Source: Pseudomonas abietaniphila (GTDB taxonomy: Bacteria > Pseudomonadota > Gammaproteobacteria > Pseudomonadales > Pseudomonadaceae). From it: 64,000 bases of DNA. The stretch lies in the NCBI RefSeq assembly GCF_039697315.1, contig NZ_CP155619.1, positions 2,356,001 to 2,420,000 of the forward strand, written 5' to 3'. The notes under the pieces are model-generated. The model saw nothing but the letters and a program-made list of their open reading frames with translations, did not search any database and had not been told where the DNA came from. How positions within the stretch are numbered: the first letter of the stretch is position 1; each line of letters starts with the position of its first letter. Made by a program: the position numbers and the translations under genes. This document shows, one piece after another, positions 1 through 7,711 of the stretch.

Positions 1-1274
1 AAAAGGTTGGTGATGAAATCGTACTGTGACTTGAGCAGATCGCCGCGGGCCTTGAACTCGTTCTGCACCGCTGTCAGCACATCAACGGCGTTGACCACGC
101 CATAGGTGAACGCCTTCTGCGCCGCAATGCTGGATTGCTTGGCCGAGGACAGCGCGTTCTGCCCGGCGCGAATCTTGTCGACGGCCGACTGAGCGGTCAG
201 ATACGCATTGGTGGTTTCTTTCACCACCTGCCTGCGCACACCTTCCAGGTCCTGCTCGGCTGCGTACTGATCCTCGTACAACCCACGCACCCGCGCAGAA
301 GTCGATCCACCGCTGTAGATCGGCACCTTGAGGCCGATGGTCGCCACATAGCTGTCGCTACGGGGAGTGAGTGTGTTGTCGTAACCCACGTCACTTTGTT
401 GCGCCCCCAGGTTAAAGGTCAAAGAGGGGTAGTGACCGCCCTTGCCTTCGCGCACTGCCGCATCGGCCGCTGCCAGATTGCTCTCATACGCTTTGAGTCT
501 GGGATTGCTGTCCATCGCCTGAGCGATCCAGGTCTCCAACGGCAACGTGGGTGCTTCAAGCGCAATGTCGTTACGGATACGACTCAGGCGCTCATTGATG
601 GGTCGCCCGACGATTTCCGACAACGCCTCTCGAGTCAGACGGACCTGATTGCGCGCTTCCACCTCCTGCGCCACCAGAGAGTCAACGCGCGCCTTCAGGT
701 CGAGCATGTCGGTGATCTTTGCCATCTGCTTGGCATACATCGCATTGACCCGGTCCAGGCTGCCCTGGGTCGCACGCCGTTCAGCCACGACAAGCTCCAG
801 AGCGTCGTCGGCAGCCAGTGCAGCAAAATACCGCTTAGCCAGATCAACTGTCGCCTCCGCCTGAGCGTCTTCGGACTGCGAGCCCTTCTGCTGCGTGACA
901 CTCTTGGCCTTCTGGTAACGCTCCCACGCCTCTTTGTTGTAGATGAACTGCGTGAGGTTCAGCGAATAGCTCTTGTTGTCGTAGATTTCCCGAGACGCAT
1001 CATCCTTGCGCAGGATCCGGTTGAAGTTGCTGCTGGCCGTGACCTGAGGAAGTAAGCCGCCGAAAGCATCACGCTCTTGCTCGGCAGCGGAGCGTGCGCG
1101 CGCATAGGCAGAAAGAATGCGCGGATCCTCGAGTCTGGACTCCTTGTAAAGGGTCATCAGATCAAGGGAGTACGTCGAAGCGCTGACCTGCTGCGGGGCA
1201 ACAGGCTGGGCGGCATGGGCATCAAGAACAAGCAGGCTCAGAACAAGACCGGGGATAAAACGCACTGCTGTCAT
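1..1274 (-). CDS. TolC-family outer membrane channel of a type I secretion system (3' end outside window)
   Basis: Outer membrane channel component of the adjacent type I secretion system; it would carry the substrate across the periplasm and outer membrane. The visible 424 codons begin MTAVRFIPGLVLSLLVLDAHA, a signal peptide, followed by a long helical, Ala/Gln/Arg-rich outer membrane efflux protein (OEP) region with typical stretches such as LNLTQFIYNKEAWERYQKA and GLKVPIYSGGSTSARVR. The start ATG overlaps the stop of the hlyD-like gene (ATGA), so the two are translationally coupled. The C-terminus lies beyond the left window edge. Family assignment is firm; the export substrate is inferred from the neighbouring RTX gene. 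Confidence 0.9.
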   Translation of the reverse strand, partial: MTAVRFIPGLVLSLLVLDAHAAQPVAPQQVSASTYSLDLMTLYKESRLEDPRILSAYARARSAAEQERDAFGGLLPQVTASSNFNRILRKDDASREIYDNKSYSLNLTQFIYNKEAWERYQKAKSVTQQKGSQSEDAQAEATVDLAKRYFAALAADDALELVVAERRATQGSLDRVNAMYAKQMAKITDMLDLKARVDSLVAQEVEARNQVRLTREALSEIVGRPINERLSRIRNDIALEAPTLPLETWIAQAMDSNPRLKAYESNLAAADAAVREGKGGHYPSLTFNLGAQQSDVGYDNTLTPRSDSYVATIGLKVPIYSGGSTSARVRGLYEDQYAAEQDLEGVRRQVVKETTNAYLTAQSAVDKIRAGQNALSSAKQSSIAAQKAFTYGVVNAVDVLTAVQNEFKARGDLLKSQYDFITNL

Positions 1275-2596
1275 TCCTCGATCATCGACTTGGCGAACAT
1301 GTTGTTGGCAGGCTTCAAGAGGTACTGAAGCATGGTCCGGCTACCCGCGTTGATCAACACCTCAGCGGGCATGCCAGGTTGCAGCTTGCGATCGCCGAGC
1401 CGCTCTTTGCCCTCGTCAGTCAGCTTGACCCGAACCAGATAGTAACCTTCACCGGTCTTTTCATCGGTGAGCCGGTCAGCTGAAATGCGCGTCACCTCGC
1501 CTTGAATAACAGGCGTCGTGGCACTGTTGAACGCGCTGAAACGAATGTCCGTGTGTTTGCCCAGAGTGATCCGGTCAATGTCGTTCGTGCCGACGTGCGC
1601 TTCGACCACCAACTCCGACGACTCGGGAACAATGTCCAGCAACGGCGTTGCCGCGCTGACCACACCGCCGATGGTGTGGACCTTCATGTCCAGCACCATG
1701 CCGTCCTCCGGCGCGCGGATGACGACGCGAGAAAGTCGGTCCTTCAGCGCAGCGGCCTTCTCTTGCAGGTCGAACACCTGAGCCTGCACATCACTCAAAT
1801 CCTTGGCAACTTCAGAGCTGAATTTCTGATTGAGCTGGACGATCTGCAACTCGGTTTCGTTGATCTGCAAACGGGTTTTGGTGATCGTCGACTGGTGATC
1901 GGCCACCTCGGACTTGAGCATGTCCAGCTTGCGCTCCTGCTCCAGCAAGCGCTGCTTGTCGACAAAGCCCTGGCGCAACAGGTCTTTGAGTTCAGTAATC
2001 TCGCCGCTGTAGGACTTTTCGAGATTGACCTTGGTCGCAATCATGTCGTTGAGGCCGACGATCTGTTGCTTGAGCTGACCGATACGCTCCTGCTGAACCG
2101 AAATCTCACCCAGACGGGCGACATGACGCGACTTGAAAACCTGCGCTTCACCATTGATGGCCTCGCGCGCGCGGTCACTTTCCTCCCCCTTGATGACCAG
2201 CGGCGGGATCGACGGAAGATCGTCACGTTCCGCCCTCAAGCGCGCCTCTTTGGCCTGAGCGGTGATCAACTGGTTGCGCGTGGACTCGTACTCCGAGCTC
2301 AACTGCGAATCGTCCAGGATGATCAGCGGATCGCCCTTTTTGACGGTGTCGCCGTCACGGGCAAGAAGCTCTTTGACGATACCGCCCTCCAGGTGCTGCA
2401 CCGTCTTTCGATAGCTCTGCACCGTCACGAAGCCGTTGCCGTACACCGCATTGCCCAGCGGAGCGAAAGCGGCCCAGGTGCCGAACAGACCGAAGGTCAC
2501 CAGTACAATCGTCATCCCGATCCGACGGATACCCCGGTCGGAGGTCGGCATGTCGGAAGAATGCTCGTCGAGCACGGTCATTGCATTACTGCTCAT
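1271..2596 (-). CDS. HlyD-family type I secretion periplasmic adaptor
   Basis: Membrane fusion protein (441 aa) linking the inner membrane ABC exporter to the TolC-like channel. A cytoplasmic N-tail of about 25 residues precedes one membrane segment (IGMTIVLVTFGLFGTWAAFAPL). Then come the lipoyl/barrel strand GNAVYGNGFVTVQSYRKTVQ, a long periplasmic coiled-coil hairpin (about residues 90-290) and the returning barrel with VIRAPEDGMVLDMKVHTIGG, a signature of the PrtE/AprE/HlyD family. The start at 2596 has AAGGAA about 5 nt upstream. It lies 14 nt after the ABC gene and overlaps the TolC gene by 4 nt, giving a three-gene ABC–HlyD–TolC operon. Confidence 0.93.
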   Translation of the reverse strand: MSSNAMTVLDEHSSDMPTSDRGIRRIGMTIVLVTFGLFGTWAAFAPLGNAVYGNGFVTVQSYRKTVQHLEGGIVKELLARDGDTVKKGDPLIILDDSQLSSEYESTRNQLITAQAKEARLRAERDDLPSIPPLVIKGEESDRAREAINGEAQVFKSRHVARLGEISVQQERIGQLKQQIVGLNDMIATKVNLEKSYSGEITELKDLLRQGFVDKQRLLEQERKLDMLKSEVADHQSTITKTRLQINETELQIVQLNQKFSSEVAKDLSDVQAQVFDLQEKAAALKDRLSRVVIRAPEDGMVLDMKVHTIGGVVSAATPLLDIVPESSELVVEAHVGTNDIDRITLGKHTDIRFSAFNSATTPVIQGEVTRISADRLTDEKTGEGYYLVRVKLTDEGKERLGDRKLQPGMPAEVLINAGSRTMLQYLLKPANNMFAKSMIEE

Positions 2597-2610
2597 TCAT
2601 TGAATTCCTT

Positions 2611-4374
2611 TCAAGCGCTGGGCTGTTCTTCGCCGGTGGTCGTGGCGGCGACTCGGGGCTGAGCCTGACCCTGCGCTTTGGCTTGAGCCTTGGCCTGTTG
2701 CTGAGCCAGCTCGGCGATGACCTGGTCGCGTGCCCCGTACATGCTCAGGGTGCCCGCACTCAGTACCATCACACGGTCCAGGCGGGACAGGATGTTGGGA
2801 CGGTGAGAGATGATAAACACCGTGGCACCTGTTTCCTTGATCTTCTGCAGCGCAACGCTGAGCGCGCGTTCACCGACTTCATCGAGGTTGGAGTTGGGTT
2901 CGTCGAGCACAATCAATCGAGGGCTGCCATAGACTGCGCGTGCCAGACCGATGCGCTGGCGCTGACCGCCGGAAAGGTTGACGCCTTCACTGCCGATGAC
3001 CGTGTCATAACCATCCGGCAACTGCAGGATCATTTCATGAACGCCAGCGATTCGAGCGGCCAGCACCACTTGCTCGGGGTCGACCTTGGTAAACCGTGCG
3101 ATGTTGTCGCTGATGCTGCCTTCGAACAGTTCGATGTCCTGAGGCAGGTACCCCAGATGCGGCCCGAGTTCGCGTTTGTCCCAGGCACTGATGTCAGCGC
3201 CGTCGAGACGTACCGTGCCGTGCTGCGGCGGCCAGATGCCGAGTAGCGCGCGGGCCAGTGTCGACTTCCCTGCCGCACTCGGCCCGACGATGCCGACGAT
3301 GCTGCCTGCCGGCGCAACAAAACTCAGGTTGCGAATGACCGCAGCCTTCGCCCCTGGCGGCGCAACGACGAGATTCTCGACCTGAATATGACCTTCAGGC
3401 GCCGGCAACGACATCCGCTCAGGCTCGGAGTGGAGTTTCTCCAGGGTGTCATTCAGGCGCTGGTACTGCATGCGCGCCGCGACGAAGCCTTTCCAACTGC
3501 CAATCATCTGATCGATAGGCGACAACGCCCTACCCAACAGCAATGAGCCAGCCATCATCAAGCCCGGATTGATCTCGTGGGTGATCACCAGGTACGCACC
3601 GGCCGCCAGCATCATCGACTGGGCCCAGTTGCGGAAGGTCTTGGAAATCGAGGTAAGAATACCGCCCTTGTCGCTGGCTGCCGATTGCAGGACCAATACC
3701 CGGCGCTGCCGCGTCGCCCAGCGGCCCATGAGCGTGTCGAGCATGCCCATGGATTCGATCACTTCAGCATTGCGCAGATTTTTAGTGGTCTGAAGGTTTG
3801 CCGTGATGCTCTGCTTGTTTGCTTCGGCCAACGCATTGCTGGTGTAGCGGTGGTTGAGATAGGCAAGGGCAACCAGCACGACAGCGGCGCCCACTGTCAT
3901 CCAGCCGAACCATGGATGGAACAAGAACATGACGGCGGTATAAATAGGCAGCCAAGGCGCATCAAAAAAAGCAAACAACCCGCTGCCCGTCAGGAACTGC
4001 CTGAGGGATGTCAGGTCGTTGAGCGATTGCGCAGAGGCATCCATCCCTCCACTGCTAAGCGCTCGCTTGAAGCTTGCCCGATAAACGTCACGACTGAGCA
4101 ACACATCCAGACGGTTGCTGATGCGGACCATGATTCTTGATCGCACCCATTCAAGAGAGCCAAGCGTCAACATCAGCACGGTCAGGATGAGGGTCAACAT
4201 GATCAGCGTCGAGGTGCTGCTGCTGGGCACCACCCGCCCTGAAATCTGGATCATGTAGAACGTCGGGGCCAGCATCAGCGTGTTGACGAACAGGCTGAAG
4301 AACCCGACCGATAGGAAGCTACCTTTGCAGACCTTGAGGGCGGCTTGCAGGTTGTTTTCGTGTGAGCGACTCAT
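2611..4374 (-). CDS. Type I secretion ABC exporter (PrtD/AprD-like permease-ATPase)
   Basis: Inner membrane ABC half-transporter that energises type I secretion. The N-terminal half is a transmembrane domain starting near SFLSVGFFSLFVNTLML; the C-terminal half is an ATPase with Walker A GPSAAGKST, signature LSGGQRQRIGLARA and Walker B LIVLDEPNSN. No C39 peptidase domain is present, so the substrate should carry an uncleaved C-terminal signal, as RTX proteins do. I place the start at 4374 (MSRSHENNLQAALKVCKGSF, 587 aa), where PrtD-type proteins normally begin and where GGA lies just upstream; in-frame ATGs at 4383, 4437 and 4446 have no evident ribosome binding site. The C-terminal tail is rich in Gln and Ala (about 30 residues). 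Confidence 0.92.
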   Translation of the reverse strand: MSRSHENNLQAALKVCKGSFLSVGFFSLFVNTLMLAPTFYMIQISGRVVPSSSTSTLIMLTLILTVLMLTLGSLEWVRSRIMVRISNRLDVLLSRDVYRASFKRALSSGGMDASAQSLNDLTSLRQFLTGSGLFAFFDAPWLPIYTAVMFLFHPWFGWMTVGAAVVLVALAYLNHRYTSNALAEANKQSITANLQTTKNLRNAEVIESMGMLDTLMGRWATRQRRVLVLQSAASDKGGILTSISKTFRNWAQSMMLAAGAYLVITHEINPGLMMAGSLLLGRALSPIDQMIGSWKGFVAARMQYQRLNDTLEKLHSEPERMSLPAPEGHIQVENLVVAPPGAKAAVIRNLSFVAPAGSIVGIVGPSAAGKSTLARALLGIWPPQHGTVRLDGADISAWDKRELGPHLGYLPQDIELFEGSISDNIARFTKVDPEQVVLAARIAGVHEMILQLPDGYDTVIGSEGVNLSGGQRQRIGLARAVYGSPRLIVLDEPNSNLDEVGERALSVALQKIKETGATVFIISHRPNILSRLDRVMVLSAGTLSMYGARDQVIAELAQQQAKAQAKAQGQAQPRVAATTTGEEQPSA

Positions 4375-4606
4375 GGAATCCATTACTGATGAGATAGGGC
4401 TGCGAAAGCGCGGGAGTGTATCACTGACCTTGGCCATAGACAGCATTAAAGGGCCATCAATTGGGGGGCCGTCCGGCAGATTTTCGTGAAGTTTTTTTAA
4501 GAATCAGAACTCAACAGATAACAAACGATGCGGTGCTTTACACATTTAACGAATAGTTCCGTAATTTTTTTTCCGACCCGACGAGCTTCGTTAGATCAAC
4601 GTCTAT

Positions 4607-4620
4607 ATGTTGGCCAACAT
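4607..4620. promoter_or_regulatory. Perfect 14-bp palindrome, possible operator
   Basis: ATGTTGGCCAACAT reads the same on both strands. It sits about 230 nt upstream of the ABC exporter start, in an AT-rich stretch of the divergent control region. Dyads of this size often bind dimeric regulators. No cognate regulator gene lies nearby, so the role is only inferred. Confidence 0.35.
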
Positions 4621-5145
4621 CATCAAGAGTTCATGAAACTGTATTGAATTCCTTGGAAGATATGGATTCACATAAATGTCTTTATCCCATGCGTAGTTGC
4701 CCTAGCCGAGCGCGCCCCAAGGCTGCGATTAAAGCGTATACCCCCTATCGATTGCAGATTTTGCAGGTGCGAGAGCCGGCAGCGGAGAAGTCGAAATGGT
4801 CAAAAAATAGGCAGCTTTCAACGACGACAACCGCCTTCAGCGTGAGCCACGGGACCGAAACACTCTGAAACACCCGTCCCAGAGCACCCCATATTGCTGA
4901 CGTCAAAAAAACACGAGCGCATTGACTGAATTGCCACCCGGCAGCGGTTTTTTGCGAACGCCGGCCGCCCAGGTCAAAAATCGCCACAATACTGATTCCA
5001 GCGGCTCTCAGGCGAGTTTGAGCATGGCAACTTCCGACCCCTCGACCGCTCTTCCTGACCAGCGGCTTACACAGAACTCGGAATTCAGAGCAACATGCGA
5101 GCGCTGGTTTCCCGCGACACCGGGGGAAAATTCCTACGGGAACAA

Positions 5146-5173
5146 TTGACATTTCGCAAAGATCAATTAATCT
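5146..5173 (+). promoter_or_regulatory. Sigma-70-like promoter for the RTX operon
   Basis: TTGACA (5146-5151) is a consensus -35 box. A 16-nt spacer follows, then TAATCT (5168-5173), a 4-of-6 match to the -10 box. It would give a leader of about 115 nt before the GTG start at 5293. Assigned from the sequence match only. Confidence 0.5.
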
Positions 5174-5292
5174 CCGACGACGGAATTGCCACCAGTGCGC
5201 CACTAAGTTGCGCGGTACCAGTGAAGAGTTGATCGGATCGACGAATTCCCAATCAACTGCTGTCAGCTCGGGATAAGAAGGAAACTTATTGA

Positions 5293-6177
5293 GTGCAGTC
5301 CCAAACATTAGACGGCCTGAAAATCACTTCCCGTGTCACGCTCCTTGAGCCCGGGATGTACATTTTTCGCTACGCCTCCCAGCCCATCGCAGAACGCAGC
5401 GTCTGCATTGCCTTGCAGCAGGCACCGCTTGGGAAAGGTGTGATTGATTTTTTCCCGGCTGAGGGTGTGTCCAAGAACATGCTCACCAAGCTGGGAGACT
5501 GCATCATCGGCCGCGTAAAAAGCGGCGTCGCGACAGTCCTCATCACCGAATACTATCTTGCCGACATGCAAGTCGATCCCGTCGACCTGCGGATCGACCG
5601 CATCGACACATCTGCGGCAATCATGCGTAACTTCATGCCAGCAAGCCCTGCTCCCGAAGCGGTGGCGTTTTCCCATACCGCTCCTACCCGCGCCGTGCTT
5701 AAGCTCACCGGGCATATCGAAAACCACGGCGATCTGTCCGTGACCGACGACTGCCTGGGAGACCAGCGCGCGAGCAGCCGCCTGGAAGGCTTCGCCATCG
5801 CCTGGGAAAACAAACCCTCCGGTGTAGACCTGGCTTACACCAGCACGATCGCGGGCGCTGGCCCCAGCCAGAAAGTGCTGACCGGAAGCTTCACCGGAGC
5901 GCGCAACAAAGGTGCTTCGCTGGTCGCAGTGGGCTTTGGCCTGACCGGTCCAGACCGCTCTCATTACGAATTGACCGGCTACGTGGTGTTCGCTGGATCA
6001 GCGCCCCAAGCCATCGTTAACGAACAAATGCTTTTTGGACCCAGCGGGACTGAACCCCTGGTTGCAATACAGCTCTCAATTACTCCCAAAACCGAGATCA
6101 ACGCTCTCCGCCATAAGTCTCTCAGGGAAAAACCTGCGATTACGCAGACAGATAGCAACATAGGCCAAATGGCCTGA
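5293..6177 (+). CDS. Uncharacterised 294-aa protein upstream of the RTX protein
   Basis: I do not recognise this protein with certainty. It starts with GTG at 5293, with AGAAGGAAA about 9 nt upstream. It has no signal peptide or membrane segment. The N-terminal 115 residues look like a compact mixed domain (LEPGMYIFRYASQPIAERS). The centre (about 135-250) is beta-rich with LTGHIENHGDLSV, SSRLEGFAIAW and NKPSGVDLAY; the pattern H-x-x-x-H-G ... RLEGF-x-I faintly recalls clostridial hydrophobic-W (ChW) repeats, a weak resemblance. It is 19 nt upstream of the RTX/DUF4214 gene and faces the secretion operon, so it probably acts with the exported protein as chaperone, co-substrate or regulator. That role is inference. 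Confidence 0.75.
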   Translation: MQSQTLDGLKITSRVTLLEPGMYIFRYASQPIAERSVCIALQQAPLGKGVIDFFPAEGVSKNMLTKLGDCIIGRVKSGVATVLITEYYLADMQVDPVDLRIDRIDTSAAIMRNFMPASPAPEAVAFSHTAPTRAVLKLTGHIENHGDLSVTDDCLGDQRASSRLEGFAIAWENKPSGVDLAYTSTIAGAGPSQKVLTGSFTGARNKGASLVAVGFGLTGPDRSHYELTGYVVFAGSAPQAIVNEQMLFGPSGTEPLVAIQLSITPKTEINALRHKSLREKPAITQTDSNIGQMA

Positions 6178-6196
6178 CACATCAGGAATTAGACTC

Positions 6197-7606
6197 ATGG
6201 CACTGCAATATGATGCACCAACCACAGCAGCAGCTCTGACCGCAGAACTGGAAAGCAACCCAGCAATCTCCGCTACCACCCTGGCAGCCATCAGCTCCCT
6301 GCTGAACCTGGATGCAGCGGGCACTCAAGTGTCGGTAGCTTCTTACAACGCCATTACCGGTCAAGTGGATGGCCAAGACGGCGTGACCCCAGACGTCGTG
6401 ACTATCTCGACTGACGCTACTATCACTGCTCGCGCTATCGCCACGCCTCAAGTCGACGTCAACCTGACTCCAGTTGCCGACGCTTCCGTTTTCATCATCA
6501 GCGGCGATCAGGGCGTTAACGCTACCCTGAACACCGTTGCAGGTTCGGACAAAGTCATCGTTGGCGGTAATGGTAACGACACCATCACTGTGACCGGCGA
6601 CGCTAACGTCACCGTTGAAGGCGGCGACGGTAACGACGTCATTACCACTGCAGGCGGCAACGACACCGTCATCGGCGGCATCGGCGTTAACTTCATCTCC
6701 ACTGGTGCAGGCAACGACACCATCATCACCGGTGCTGGCATTGCCAACACTATCGATGCTGGCGATGGTTTCGACACCGTTCAGATCGGTGGCGCACGTG
6801 CTGACTTCCAGATCTCGCAGTCCGGTTCGACTCTGGTCCTGAACGGCGACGATCAGACCACCAGCGTTACCCACGCTGAATTCCTGAGCTTCACCGATGG
6901 CGCTACCGTTGCTATCGCTGACAACGCTGAAGATGCTGCAGTCCTGCGTCTGTACGAAGGCCTGCTGGGTCGCGACGCTGACCAAGGCGGCGCTGAGTTC
7001 TTCACCACTGCTCACGCTAACGGTGCAACCACTACTCAGCTGGCTGAGATCTTCGTCAACTCGGCAGAGTACAAAGATGTCGTCGTCGACAGCTATATCG
7101 ACGATCTGTACAACACTCTGCTGGGTCGCACCGGTGGTGCTGATCAAGCGGGTCAGGACTTCTGGTCCAATGCCGTAGCCAATGGCTTGAGCCTGGGCGA
7201 CTTGGCAGCTCAACTGTCTAACTCGACCGAAGGTCAAACTGCGACCGCCACCGATTCCGCGTTCGTGCAAGGCCTATACGAAGTTGCACTGGGTCGTAAT
7301 GCAGACACAGGTGGTCTGGACTTCTGGGTTAACGCCCTGTCCAACGGCAGCAGCCGTGCAGACATCGCTTCGGACATCATCAACTCGAACGAAGCGGCTA
7401 GCCACTCTAACCTTGAGTTCGTGAACTCGCTGTACACCAACGCTTTGGGTCGTGACAACGACGCGAACGACATCAGCGGCAAAGCCTTCTGGCTGACCGC
7501 GCTGGACAACGGTGTATCGCAAGCACAAGTCGCCATCGAAATCGTTGGTTCGGCCGATGCACAAGCTCACATCACCAACGTTGTAGTGGTCCCAGGTTCG
7601 GTTTAA
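6197..7606 (+). CDS. RTX/DUF4214 calcium-binding protein, probable type I secretion substrate
   Basis: A 469-aa cysteine-free, acidic protein, predicted to be exported by the adjacent type I system to the surface or medium. Residues 115-195 carry glycine/aspartate-rich RTX-type repeats (GGNGNDTITV, GGDGNDVITT, GAGNDTIIT) that should bind calcium. Residues about 249-465 contain four DUF4214 units, each with the core LY-x-x-x-LGR followed by FW or FF (RLYEGLLGRDAD, DLYNTLLGRTGG, GLYEVALGRNAD, SLYTNALGRDND). There is no N-terminal signal peptide; the C-terminus ends ITNVVVVPGSV, fitting an uncleaved C-terminal signal. The gene favours GCT, GGT and AAC codons more than its neighbours, which suggests high expression. 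Two terminators follow at once. Confidence 0.88.
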   Translation: MALQYDAPTTAAALTAELESNPAISATTLAAISSLLNLDAAGTQVSVASYNAITGQVDGQDGVTPDVVTISTDATITARAIATPQVDVNLTPVADASVFIISGDQGVNATLNTVAGSDKVIVGGNGNDTITVTGDANVTVEGGDGNDVITTAGGNDTVIGGIGVNFISTGAGNDTIITGAGIANTIDAGDGFDTVQIGGARADFQISQSGSTLVLNGDDQTTSVTHAEFLSFTDGATVAIADNAEDAAVLRLYEGLLGRDADQGGAEFFTTAHANGATTTQLAEIFVNSAEYKDVVVDSYIDDLYNTLLGRTGGADQAGQDFWSNAVANGLSLGDLAAQLSNSTEGQTATATDSAFVQGLYEVALGRNADTGGLDFWVNALSNGSSRADIASDIINSNEAASHSNLEFVNSLYTNALGRDNDANDISGKAFWLTALDNGVSQAQVAIEIVGSADAQAHITNVVVVPGSV

Positions 7607-7633
7607 TCGACCGTTTCTGAACCAGCCCGATCA

Positions 7634-7660
7634 CCTCCAGCCGCAAGGCTGGGGGTTTTC
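7634..7660 (+). terminator. Rho-independent terminator after RTX gene
   Basis: A nine-pair stem (CCTCCAGCC / GGCTGGGGG, one T-G pair) with a GCAA tetraloop is followed by TTTT. It lies 28 nt after the RTX stop codon. Confidence 0.85.
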
Positions 7661-7663
7661 AAA

Positions 7664-7694
7664 AAGGGGCTCCCTCGCGGGCGCCCCTCTTTAT
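7664..7694 (+). terminator. Second hairpin terminator in tandem
   Basis: GGGGC-T-CCC, loop TCGC, GGG-C-GCCCC, then CTCTTTATTT. It follows the first terminator by a few bases and makes the separation of the RTX transcript from the downstream glycosyltransferase genes more complete. Confidence 0.7.
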
Positions 7695-7711
7695 TTATCT
7701 GCGAACCACCC

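Larger units (their letters stand above)
4447..5292. promoter_or_regulatory. Long divergent intergenic region between secretion operon and RTX-protein operon
   Basis: An 846-nt gap between divergent operons with no convincing gene. It is AT-rich near 4480-4680 and holds a perfect 14-bp palindrome at 4607-4620. A sigma-70-like promoter pointing right lies near its right end at 5146-5173. Open frames here (for example minus strand 4745-5308) have no ribosome binding site or family resemblance. The length suggests that regulatory input is read here. Confidence 0.6.

Noticed and set aside
1502..2662. Long plus-strand frame opposite the HlyD and ABC genes
   Set aside because: It mirrors the well-supported minus-strand genes; its translation is rich in Arg, His and Gln and matches no family.
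4745..5308. Minus-strand frame in the exporter/RTX intergenic region
   Set aside because: No ribosome binding site, odd Cys/Trp/Arg composition, and it covers the likely promoter of the RTX operon.
6182..7270. Minus-strand frame opposite the RTX gene
   Set aside because: Its Asp/Val/Gly repeats are the reverse reading of the RTX repeats, not an independent protein.
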